Of a DNA stretch of 22,952 nucleotides, positions 8,931-16,011 are shown one piece after another. The stretch's first letter is position 1, and every line of letters starts with the position of its first letter. The notes beneath the pieces were generated by a model. It ran no database searches, was not told the origin of the DNA, and saw only the letters and a list, made by a program, of their open reading frames with translations. The DNA comes from a bacterium (GTDB lineage Bacteria; UBP15; UBA6099; JAJRTR01): positions 1 through 22,952 of the forward strand of contig JAJRTR010000033.1 of assembly GCA_024278215.1 (NCBI GenBank), given 5' to 3'. The position numbers and the translations under genes were made by a program.

Positions 8931-9878
8931 CTATGCCCCGATGGACAGTTCCCTCCCTGTGAGTTTCAGGAAAACATCCTCGAGTGTCGAAGGCCTCATG
9001 ATAGGTTCGAAGTCGGCGACCTCGCGCAGGCTTTCCGTCAGCGGCTCGCTTTCGTCCGAATGGACATATATCCTGTCGCCGAACCGCTCGATCCGGCAGG
9101 GCTTGCCGTCGAATATACGCCGCACTGCGGATTCCGTGTCGTTACCGTTAACATTTATCTCGAGTGTGAACCTGCCTATGTGCTCGCTGATCATTGCAGG
9201 CGGCGCGCCGCGCACGATTATCTTTCCCCTGTTCATTATCACAATCTCTTCACAAAGGTTTTCCGCTTCCTCCATATAATGTGTTGTGATCAGGAGCGTG
9301 ATGCCCTGCCTCCTGAGCTTGCGGAGCCGCTGCCATATAAGATGCCGGACCTGCGGATCGAGCCCGGTTGTGGGTTCATCGAGAATGAGTATCCGCGGTT
9401 TATTTATCAGCGCGCGCGCAATCAGCAGCCTGCGCTGCATGCCACCCGAAAGATGCGGGACACGTTCATTGCGGCGGTCCTCGAGTTTGGCGAAATGAAG
9501 CAGTTCTTCGGCGCGGACGACCGCTTCCTTTTTAGGTATGCCGTGATAACGCGCGAAAATCATCAGGTTCTGCATCACCGTGAGATCATCGTCCAGACTG
9601 CTTTTCTGCGGCACTACGCCGATGTCTTTTTTTATATCCTTCGCGCGTCGTATCGGGTCCAACCCCAGCACGCGGAGTTTGCCGGCAGTAGGTCGGGCCA
9701 TGCAGCAGATCATGCGCATCACAGTCGTTTTCCCCGCACCGTTCGGCCCGAGGAAACCGAACGAGCCGCCTTCGCGCACATCGAAACTCACACCGTCGAC
9801 AGCCCTGATAGCGCCGAAATGTTTTTTCAGGCCGTCGGCGTCGACCATACAGCGTTTCTCTTTATTGTTGTTGTTCAT
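8931..9878 (-). CDS. ABC-2 exporter ATP-binding protein (NodI/DrrA-like)
   Basis: Cytoplasmic ATPase that powers the ABC-2 permease encoded 41 nt downstream. All nucleotide-binding motifs are intact in 315 residues: Walker A GPNGAGKT (44-51), Q-loop Q91, signature LSGGM (143-147), Walker B ILILDEP (about 163-169) and H-loop H200. The C-terminal region ends in STLEDVFLKLTGREL, the hallmark tail of the NodI/DrrA group. Start choice is open: the ATG at 9878 begins with an Asn/Lys-rich stretch and has no clear ribosome-binding site, whereas the in-frame ATG at 9848 (MVDADGLKKHFG) has AGAG upstream and matches typical family N-termini. The Ni/Co exporter gene ends 44 nt upstream on the same strand, so the three minus-strand genes may share a transcript. 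Confidence 0.92.
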   Translation of the reverse strand: MNNNNKEKRCMVDADGLKKHFGAIRAVDGVSFDVREGGSFGFLGPNGAGKTTVMRMICCMARPTAGKLRVLGLDPIRRAKDIKKDIGVVPQKSSLDDDLTVMQNLMIFARYHGIPKKEAVVRAEELLHFAKLEDRRNERVPHLSGGMQRRLLIARALINKPRILILDEPTTGLDPQVRHLIWQRLRKLRRQGITLLITTHYMEEAENLCEEIVIMNRGKIIVRGAPPAMISEHIGRFTLEINVNGNDTESAVRRIFDGKPCRIERFGDRIYVHSDESEPLTESLREVADFEPIMRPSTLEDVFLKLTGRELSIGA

Positions 9879-9922
9879 ATCGTTTCGTTCGGTCGTTTTC
9901 TATAACCCATGCGGCCGTTTCG

Positions 9923-11692
9923 TCAGAGGAATCCTACCGCGCGCAGCCCGTTGGCAAAGATACCAAGCCCGATGAGTGCAACGATCACCCCGCTGATGTA
10001 TGGGAAAATATGGATGAACTTCGCGGTCTCGATCTGGAAACGCGATACCGCAATATTTCTCGTGTAGATAATCGTAAGCCCGATGAGAATCAGCACAAAA
10101 GCGAGGCCCACACTGAACGAAACCATAAGCATGAGCCCGAATCCCAGCCGGTTGAGGCCGATGGAAGCGAAAAGAATTATTATCGCTGTCGGGCAGGGAA
10201 CAATGCCGCCGGTAATGCCGAGTGTGAGCAGGTCGATGAGGTGGACCCCTTTTTTATCGGCGGCGGCGGCCTCGGACACATCGCCTGCGGCGGGTTCTCC
10301 ACTGTGATCGTGGCTGTGCGGATGTGTGTGATCGTGAGCGCAGTGAACATGTTGGTGAACATCATGGGCATGATCCCGTGCGTGCGTGTGTTCGTGCGCA
10401 TGATCGTGGCTGGGCGTGTGCGCGACATCAAGGTTATGATCGTGGCTGTGCCCGTCGTGAGTGTGCGTATATTCGCCGTGATGGTGCGCATGACCGTCGT
10501 GAGTGTGGCCGTGCGCGTATTCGAGAAGTTCCGGTCTTTTTTTAAGTTCTTCAGGGGACACATGGCGGCCGAACTCGTCGTGCACGTGCGGGATGTATCG
10601 CCCGCGATAATTACGCATAATTATCCACACACCCATGAGCGCGATAATGATCCCTGACGACACGCCCAGCCATCCATAGAGGTGTTCGGTATTCAGCCGC
10701 GCCCAGAAAGAAAGAAGGACGGCAAAAATGGCGAGCACCGCGGCAACATGGGTAAAAGTGACGATAAGCCCGAGTGTCAGCGCGTCCGTTGGTTTTCCCC
10801 TGGTGCCGACGAGATAGGCGGCGACAAGTGTTTTTCCGTGGCCGGGAGACAGTGCGTGGAAGCAGCCGAGGACAAAAGCGAAAATGAGTCCCACAACAAC
10901 GGCATGCGTGCTGAGAGATTCTTTCTTCAGGTAGGGATAGATGTCGAATATCTTTTTGACACGCGCGGCGAATCCCATAACCGTTTTGGATTTTTCGTTG
11001 ACTTTGCCCGAGTCAAGCGCATAGAGTTTGTCGCTTTCGCCCGGTCCGAAAGTGAAAGTTACCTTCAGGTCGAGCGGCGGGTCCGATGTCAGGGACTCGG
11101 GATATTCGGTCAGTGCGTTGCTTTTTTTCGGCGAGAGGTCCGAAGTGTCGATAATCACAGTTTCCGGGCTTCCGTAGACCCTGATTTCCTTCCAGCCCAT
11201 AATATCGGGAAAATTATTGTCGACATACTCGACAGTCCTTTTGGGCCATTGTCTGGCGGGTACCGCCGCGCTAAGCTGGAGTTCGATCCACATCACTTTC
11301 AGACCCGGCAGGCCGTCGCGGATTTCCAGCAGGCTTTTCCTGATCTTCAGCGGCTGCTGCACGCCGTCGATCTCGAGTTGCAGACCCGAGGCAAGCAAAT
11401 CGTCGATCTTATCGCGATATGCCGCGATTTCTTCGTCGGTATACTTCTTATCGCCGTTCGTATCCAGTTTTTTCAACTCGTGGAAAGTCGGCACCTCGGC
11501 TATGTCGATTATATAATGTATTCGGACTTCATCGGGGAAAGCCCTGACCGCCGAAAAATGGCACACGGCGAAATTGCCCATGGGGTGCGCGCCGGCGCGA
11601 GTCGCGACCACCACTGTGAACAACACGAGTAATAATGCGCACGCGCCCGATACGCCCCGCAGGCTGTTTCCTGTTCTTCTGTTGTCGATCAT
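9923..11692 (-). CDS. NicO/RcnA-family nickel-cobalt exporter with His-rich loop and EF-hand-like N-terminal domain
   Basis: Inner-membrane efflux protein of the NicO (RcnA-like) family, predicted to export Ni(II) and/or Co(II). From the ATG at 11692 it has 589 residues: a signal-anchor or signal peptide ending near ATRAGA, the HPMGNF start of the mature periplasmic domain, an EF-hand-like loop (DTNGDKKYTDEE), then the membrane core with HALSPGHGKTLVAAYLVGTRG and TGGIVPCPTAIIIL, both family signatures. Between the two membrane halves lies a hydrophilic loop with about 30 histidines in HxH and HDH runs, a likely metal-binding stretch. The frame stays open upstream to 11962, but that extension is not protein-like and crosses the small plus-strand unit at 11834-12022, so I place the start at 11692, where the signal peptide begins. 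No good ribosome-binding site is seen there. It is followed 44 nt later by the ABC ATPase gene. Confidence 0.85.
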   Translation of the reverse strand: MIDNRRTGNSLRGVSGACALLLVLFTVVVATRAGAHPMGNFAVCHFSAVRAFPDEVRIHYIIDIAEVPTFHELKKLDTNGDKKYTDEEIAAYRDKIDDLLASGLQLEIDGVQQPLKIRKSLLEIRDGLPGLKVMWIELQLSAAVPARQWPKRTVEYVDNNFPDIMGWKEIRVYGSPETVIIDTSDLSPKKSNALTEYPESLTSDPPLDLKVTFTFGPGESDKLYALDSGKVNEKSKTVMGFAARVKKIFDIYPYLKKESLSTHAVVVGLIFAFVLGCFHALSPGHGKTLVAAYLVGTRGKPTDALTLGLIVTFTHVAAVLAIFAVLLSFWARLNTEHLYGWLGVSSGIIIALMGVWIIMRNYRGRYIPHVHDEFGRHVSPEELKKRPELLEYAHGHTHDGHAHHHGEYTHTHDGHSHDHNLDVAHTPSHDHAHEHTHARDHAHDVHQHVHCAHDHTHPHSHDHSGEPAAGDVSEAAAADKKGVHLIDLLTLGITGGIVPCPTAIIILFASIGLNRLGFGLMLMVSFSVGLAFVLILIGLTIIYTRNIAVSRFQIETAKFIHIFPYISGVIVALIGLGIFANGLRAVGFL

Positions 11693-11759
11693 CACATTAA
11701 ATAATATAGAGATCAGCAGGAAAATATAAGCAGTAACGGAAATTTTTCGTTTTTTGGGG

Positions 11760-11783
11760 AACCGGCGCACACCCCCACCGGTT
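11760..11783. repeat. Short inverted repeat with a G-tract upstream of the Ni/Co exporter
   Basis: AACCGG at 11760-11765 and CCGGTT at 11778-11783 flank a 12-bp centre containing five consecutive C (five G on the minus strand). G/C-tract dyads are the kind of site bound by CsoR/RcnR-type metal regulators, and this one lies in the exporter leader about 70 bp before its start, but it does not match a published consensus closely and no such regulator is encoded in the window. Confidence 0.2.
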
Positions 11784-11833
11784 ATACAAGGTAGCAGCCG
11801 TTCTATGAATTCGGCAGGAGATAAGTTATTATA

Positions 11834-11862
11834 TTGACGTAAAAGAAAATAGTTATTAAAAT
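11834..11862 (+). promoter_or_regulatory. Near-consensus sigma70 promoter of the small 18-codon unit
   Basis: TTGACG at 11834-11839 (5 of 6), a 17-bp spacer, and TAAAAT at 11857-11862 (5 of 6). The predicted transcript begins near 11869, leaving only about 19 nt before the ATG at 11888, just enough for the Shine-Dalgarno sequence. Confidence 0.6.
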
Positions 11863-11887
11863 AGTCAGGTAAAAGGAGGTGTTGAAC

Positions 11888-11944
11888 ATGAAGAAATGGA
11901 TGCTTCCCACAGCACGGCATTGCAAAGAAGGTTGCCGTAGATAG
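11888..11944 (+). CDS. 18-residue candidate micropeptide with perfect Shine-Dalgarno
   Basis: Not recognised. The frame encodes MKKWMLPTARHCKEGCRR and ends in TAG. Support comes from its surroundings: AAAGGAGGTG at 11872-11881 is a full-length match to the 16S anti-Shine-Dalgarno, 7 nt from the ATG; a near-consensus promoter lies immediately upstream; and a GC-rich hairpin with a T-run closes the unit at 11992-12019. The peptide is basic (net positive), without a hydrophobic stretch, and carries HC and CxxxC near its end, which could bind a metal or be oxidised. It is divergent from the Ni/Co exporter, so a leader or metal-sensing role is conceivable. Alternatives are a ribosomally made peptide precursor, a small toxin, or a regulatory RNA whose translation is incidental. 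A 5-bp stem (GGGCA 11949-11953, TGCCC 11966-11970) lies between stop and terminator. Confidence 0.5.
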   Translation: MKKWMLPTARHCKEGCRR

Positions 11945-11991
11945 TCCTGGGCATGACCGCAAAACTGCCCGTTTGACTTAATAAAACAAGC

Positions 11992-12019
11992 AAAATCCGC
12001 TTCTATCGAGGCGGATTTT
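11992..12019 (+). terminator. Intrinsic terminator-like hairpin after the micropeptide
   Basis: AAAATCCGC at 11992-12000 pairs perfectly with GCGGATTTT at 12011-12019 around a 10-nt loop, and a T-run (12016-12020) forms the end of the stem. The A-run on the other side could allow it to work in the reverse direction as well. Confidence 0.65.
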
Positions 12020-12099
12020 TGCATTGGTACGCAGAAATAGAGCTATTTTATTACCAGGAGTCTCATGTAAAAGGTTCTTAAGGAAAATGAAGAATGGTG

Positions 12100-12128
12100 T
12101 TAATATTTGACCTGTCTTGAGTTATAAT
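12100..12128 (+). promoter_or_regulatory. Promoter of the FapA-domain gene
   Basis: TATAAT at 12123-12128 (perfect -10) with TTAATA at 12100-12105 (4 of 6 for the -35) and a 17-bp spacer. Transcription would begin near 12135, leaving a leader of about 85 nt that is AT-rich with no evident riboswitch fold. Confidence 0.4.
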
Positions 12129-12220
12129 AATTCATTGAACCAAAAAAGAGCAGCAGCCATTTTCGCCGGGTTGATTATTATTAATAGAAATAAACTTTAC
12201 ATTATCGGACACGTTTGGTT

Positions 12221-14944
12221 ATGAACGACAGATTTCTGGCACATCTCGTAAAACACGATAAAATCTCACCCGGCGATCTAAAAAAAATCAACGATATTTT
12301 TCATTCTCCGTGGTTTTTCGCCAAGTCGGCACTTTCTCTCGGCTTTATTTCAAAAACACAGTATGAAAAGATAGCCACAGTGAGCGCGGATGAGAAGACG
12401 GCGAAGGATATTGCAAAATATCTGCTCGCGAAAAGAATCCTCACAACAACCCAACTGGCGCAAATCGGCGAAAAGCATAAAAATGACCTCGATCTGGTAA
12501 AAAACATAATATCCGAACTCGACATTATCGAACCCGCCAGGCTGGACCCGGAGGTGGAGGCCTTTAGCGAACAGATTCGGCGGGAAGCACAGGAGCGTAG
12601 GACGCCGTTGGCGGCGCTCGATATTCTGCTGGTGTGCGCCGACAAAACATTCGAGGAAGTTATACGCGAAAAGCTCGAACCCCTCGGTCACAATGTTACC
12701 GTCCACAACGATGCCATAGAAGCGGGTAAAGCAGTTGATGAAAACGAATACGATCTTGTGGTGTCCGAACTCGAACTCGAGATAATCGACGGCATCCAGA
12801 TGGTCGGCCAGATGCTCAACAACTACAAAAAACTCTACACAGCGGTTTTCGGAGGCGACACGGATTCATACACACTTCCCAACAGGCTGTACATCGAGGA
12901 ACGTTTCTTTTTCGGAGACAAAAACAATATCGAAAGGCATTTCGACGAATACATCGAGAAGATCGTGCGCAAGAAGTCGGGCATGCAGGGCCTCGCGGAC
13001 AAGCTGGCCGCCGCCGATGCGCCGGACTTCGACCAGGCGGAGATTATCCGGTGGATGCGGGATGTCCGGGTGGAATACTCTAAAGACGGCATCTATCTGG
13101 AGATCGACCCGGAGAAGGTGCCCCGGCCACACGATCAGCACAGGATCAGTGAGTCCGACAAACAGAAATACAAGGGATTCATCGAAGCAGTAAACAAAAA
13201 GCTGGCCGACATGAAGATCGAAAAAATCGACACGCGCGCTGTCGAGATGTGCGTGTGGTATCCATGGAAAAAAGCTGTCAAAATCGCGCCGCCGCAGGAG
13301 CAGTCAAAGGACGCGGCAGCGAGTTTCAGTCTGTCCGAAGACGGGCGTTTCGTGCTCATGGATTACACACCGCCCATCGGCAGGGGCCGCAGGCTCAACC
13401 CGCGTAATCTTGTCTTCAAGGTACAGGAAGTGCAGCCGGAATTTTGTATTCTCAACAGCACTATAGAGAACGTCTGCTTTTCCGACCGGCCTGTGAACGC
13501 GGCGCCGGTCGCGGAAAAAAGAGATGCGTCGGTCGAGATACGGATTTCCCCCGACGGTACAGAAGCTTTCATGACACTGCGCAGACCTTATGGCGGAAAA
13601 CCGATCAGACTCAAGCAGGTCAGGCAGCTCATAAAAGATATGGGCATCAAACACGGACTGGACAAAAACCTCATTAAAGAATTCTGCGAATCGTCGTTCT
13701 GGGACCGTGAAATATGTATCGCTTCAGGAAGGCTGCCCGTCGACGGCAGGGACGGTAGCGTCCGAAACGTCGAGTTGGACGATTATGAAGAGCGCCGGCA
13801 GAGCTGCACGGGAGTGAATCACCGTATCGTGCAGGCAATGGAAAAAGTGTATGCAGGCGATCCGATTATTATCGTCGAACCGCCGACAGACGGCATAGCG
13901 GGCATAAATGTTATGGGCGAAGAGATACCGGCGAAACCGGGCAAGCCGGTGAAGTTCGCCACGTCGACACAATCCGACACCGACGCGACGTTGATCCTGG
14001 GCGACAACACCGAGCTTGTGCTGGGCGGCACACGGGTAATTGCTACAATCGACGGAATGGTAAAACGCGATGGACGTTATATTGATGTATCACCGGTATA
14101 TGAAGTCGACGGCGATGTGGATTATTCCGTGGGCAACCTGGACATTTCGGGCGACCTGCTGATCCGAGGCAGCGTATTGAGCAAGTTCGAGGTGAAGGCA
14201 TCCGGCGACATCCACATTCTCGGCTCGGTCGAGGACGCCGTCGTGCAGAGCGGCGGCTCGATATACATCGAACAGGGTGTATACGGCAACGAAAAGGCGA
14301 TAATCTACGCCGCTAATTCGGTCACAGCGAAAAGCATCGAGCAGGCCAATGTTTTCTCCAGGGGCAGCATCACAGCGCACTCGAACATATCACACTCGAC
14401 ACTGGTGGCTTACGGAAACATTGAAACAACCGCAAAAAACGGATTCATCGTGGGCGGCCTCTTGAGGGCGGGTTTCAAAGTCGCGACTTCCCGGCTCGGC
14501 AGCCAGGCGGGCACCATCACGACACTCGACATCGGCACAACAATAAATATGGCCGATGAAATCGAAAATCTTAAATCATACATGCTGAGGAAAATCTCGC
14601 TGGGGCTGGCGATTGCAAATTCAAAATCAGATGCTGATAACGAAAAAGAGAAGGAAGAGAAAGACGACGAAGCGCTCAAAGGCACACGCTACGAGGGGAT
14701 ACATATCAAATCCTACAACCTTTTCTTTCTCAAATGGATAGATAATTTCATCAGGAAAAATAAAAACCGTGTGCCGGTTTTCAGACCCGACGCACGCACC
14801 GTCCCCTACAGAATCACCATCGAAAACCACACCTACCCCGGAGTCTACCTCCGCATCAAAGGCATGAACTTCGTCATCAAAAACGAACTCGTCGGCAAAC
14901 GCAACTTCAGCCTCTCAGGAGAGACCATCGTCGAAAGTGTGTGA
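12221..14944 (+). CDS. FapA (DUF342) protein with degenerate receiver-like domain
   Basis: Cytoplasmic protein, 907 residues, that I place in the FapA/DUF342 family, whose members form right-handed beta-helices and are linked in some bacteria to flagellar placement or surface polysaccharide regulation. Residues 1-130 are helical and unrecognised. Residues about 132-210 look like a response-regulator receiver (LDILLVCADK, then YDLVVSELELEIIDG), but the acidic pocket is reduced and E183 sits where the phosphoacceptor Asp is expected. The FapA core runs from about residue 430 to 770: an EIRISPDGTEAFMTL strand region, then GDVDYSVGNLDISG (about 630), repeated short beta-helix turns, and a GSQAGTITTLDIG close. 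A charged linker (EKEKEEKDDEA) and a roughly 100-residue tail follow. The start is the ATG at 12221, not the TTG six bases earlier; the ribosome-binding site is weak. No flagellar genes are nearby. Confidence 0.8.
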   Translation: MNDRFLAHLVKHDKISPGDLKKINDIFHSPWFFAKSALSLGFISKTQYEKIATVSADEKTAKDIAKYLLAKRILTTTQLAQIGEKHKNDLDLVKNIISELDIIEPARLDPEVEAFSEQIRREAQERRTPLAALDILLVCADKTFEEVIREKLEPLGHNVTVHNDAIEAGKAVDENEYDLVVSELELEIIDGIQMVGQMLNNYKKLYTAVFGGDTDSYTLPNRLYIEERFFFGDKNNIERHFDEYIEKIVRKKSGMQGLADKLAAADAPDFDQAEIIRWMRDVRVEYSKDGIYLEIDPEKVPRPHDQHRISESDKQKYKGFIEAVNKKLADMKIEKIDTRAVEMCVWYPWKKAVKIAPPQEQSKDAAASFSLSEDGRFVLMDYTPPIGRGRRLNPRNLVFKVQEVQPEFCILNSTIENVCFSDRPVNAAPVAEKRDASVEIRISPDGTEAFMTLRRPYGGKPIRLKQVRQLIKDMGIKHGLDKNLIKEFCESSFWDREICIASGRLPVDGRDGSVRNVELDDYEERRQSCTGVNHRIVQAMEKVYAGDPIIIVEPPTDGIAGINVMGEEIPAKPGKPVKFATSTQSDTDATLILGDNTELVLGGTRVIATIDGMVKRDGRYIDVSPVYEVDGDVDYSVGNLDISGDLLIRGSVLSKFEVKASGDIHILGSVEDAVVQSGGSIYIEQGVYGNEKAIIYAANSVTAKSIEQANVFSRGSITAHSNISHSTLVAYGNIETTAKNGFIVGGLLRAGFKVATSRLGSQAGTITTLDIGTTINMADEIENLKSYMLRKISLGLAIANSKSDADNEKEKEEKDDEALKGTRYEGIHIKSYNLFFLKWIDNFIRKNKNRVPVFRPDARTVPYRITIENHTYPGVYLRIKGMNFVIKNELVGKRNFSLSGETIVESV

Positions 14945-14973
14945 TATTCGCCGGAAACTTTCTGATTAAGAAT

Positions 14974-14988
14974 TATAATCAGTATAAT
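14974..14988 (+). promoter_or_regulatory. Possible -10 elements for the restriction-modification genes
   Basis: Two perfect TATAAT hexamers, at 14974-14979 and 14983-14988, lie just after the FapA stop in a locally AT-rich stretch. No good -35 partner is visible at 17 bp. If the second is used, transcription starts near 14995 and the methyltransferase start would be ATG 15022 rather than 14992. Confidence 0.3.
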
Positions 14989-15021
14989 TGTATGTTACGA
15001 ACAGCGCAGGTATATCAGATT

Positions 15022-16011
15022 ATGGATTTTGTTCACAATAAACAGGAAATACTCGAAAAGTATGCGCCGCCGGAACTTCTTGACCTGGAGAATTCGCAGA
15101 AGGCAATACCGGCTCTTGCAAAGAATAACGAGTTGTCGAATAAGATAGAATCAGTGTTGCCGACACTGCCGACAACACACCGGTTCATTCTCGGAGATGC
15201 CGTAAGAATGGAATTCCTCGAGCCCGAATCAGTTCATCTGATAGTAACATCCCCGCCATACTGGACATTGAAAAAATACAATGATAATGAACGCCAGCTG
15301 GGCGCTGTTTCCGATTACGAGGATTTTCTTGATGAACTGAACAAGGTATGGAGCACTTGTTTTGAAGCACTTGTTCCGGGGGGCAGATTGATTTGTGTAG
15401 TTGGAGATGTTTGTCTGACCAGAAGAAAAAACAATGGAAGACATGCTGTCATTCCTCTTCACGCATCGATCCAGGAACTGTGCCGAAAGATCGGTTTTGA
15501 TAATCTCTCGCCGATAATATGGCACAAGATATCAAATGCAACACACGAAGTTGCCGGTAGTTCGGGCTTTCTCGGTAAACCTTATGAACCGAACGCTATA
15601 ATTAAAAATGATATCGAGTATATATTAATGGAAAGAAAACCAGGTGGATATAGAAGTCCATCAATGATTGAAAGGGCATTCAGTGTAATTTCGGAAAAAA
15701 ATCATAAGAAATGGTTCAATCAGATATGGCAGGGTGTCACCGGCGCGTCGACGAAAGATCATCCGGCCCCCTATCCCTTTGAACTTGCAACCCGGCTAAT
15801 CAGGATGTTCAGCTTTGTGGGAGATGTTGTACTGGATCCGTTTTCCGGGTATGGAACAACGGCAATCGCTGCCTGCAAAAGTGGCCGCAACAGTATAAGC
15901 GTCGAGATCGACGACGAGTATTTCGATAAGGCAGTCCGAAGATTCAAAACAGAAAATTCAGAGTTGTGGAGTAACCACGAAGTCGAGATATGCAAAAAGT
16001 TAACAGCATGA
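15022..16011 (+). CDS. Type II DNA methyltransferase, beta class (N4-cytosine or N6-adenine)
   Basis: Modification enzyme that transfers a methyl group from S-adenosylmethionine to an exocyclic amino group in the recognition site, protecting host DNA from the partner nuclease. The catalytic motif IV TSPPYW (residues 76-81) precedes the AdoMet-binding motif I DPFSGYGTT (from 272), the order that defines the beta class. The TSPPY form is common among N4-cytosine enzymes but does not exclude N6-adenine. Length is 329 residues from ATG 15022, which has a modest GCAGG upstream; the in-frame ATG at 14992 is the alternative. The stop overlaps the ATG of the endonuclease gene (ATGA), so the pair is translationally coupled. 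Both genes are visibly AT-richer than their flanks, consistent with horizontal acquisition. Confidence 0.88.
   Translation: MDFVHNKQEILEKYAPPELLDLENSQKAIPALAKNNELSNKIESVLPTLPTTHRFILGDAVRMEFLEPESVHLIVTSPPYWTLKKYNDNERQLGAVSDYEDFLDELNKVWSTCFEALVPGGRLICVVGDVCLTRRKNNGRHAVIPLHASIQELCRKIGFDNLSPIIWHKISNATHEVAGSSGFLGKPYEPNAIIKNDIEYILMERKPGGYRSPSMIERAFSVISEKNHKKWFNQIWQGVTGASTKDHPAPYPFELATRLIRMFSFVGDVVLDPFSGYGTTAIAACKSGRNSISVEIDDEYFDKAVRRFKTENSELWSNHEVEICKKLTA

Noticed and set aside
8856-9905. 349-codon plus-strand frame opposite the ABC ATPase
   Set aside because: Antisense to a gene with all ATPase motifs intact; the product is low in structure and has no ribosome-binding site or family match.
10180-10563. 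Repetitive alternative frames within the exporter gene
   Set aside because: They are frame-shifted readings of the His-rich loop codons and only reflect its low-complexity DNA.
11693-11962. 90-codon N-terminal extension of the Ni/Co exporter
   Set aside because: The extension does not resemble a protein domain and runs antisense through the promoter, ORF and terminator of the small plus-strand unit; the signal peptide begins at 11692.
11888-12022. SRP RNA, tmRNA or a known riboswitch in the small unit
   Set aside because: I checked by eye for the SRP tetraloop region, a tmRNA-like tag and tRNA-like ends, and cobalamin or NiCo riboswitch core motifs, and saw none; a covariance search would settle it.
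12107-12128. TTGACC with TATAAT as a promoter for the FapA gene
   Set aside because: The spacer would be only 10 bp; TTAATA at 12100 with a 17-bp spacer fits better.
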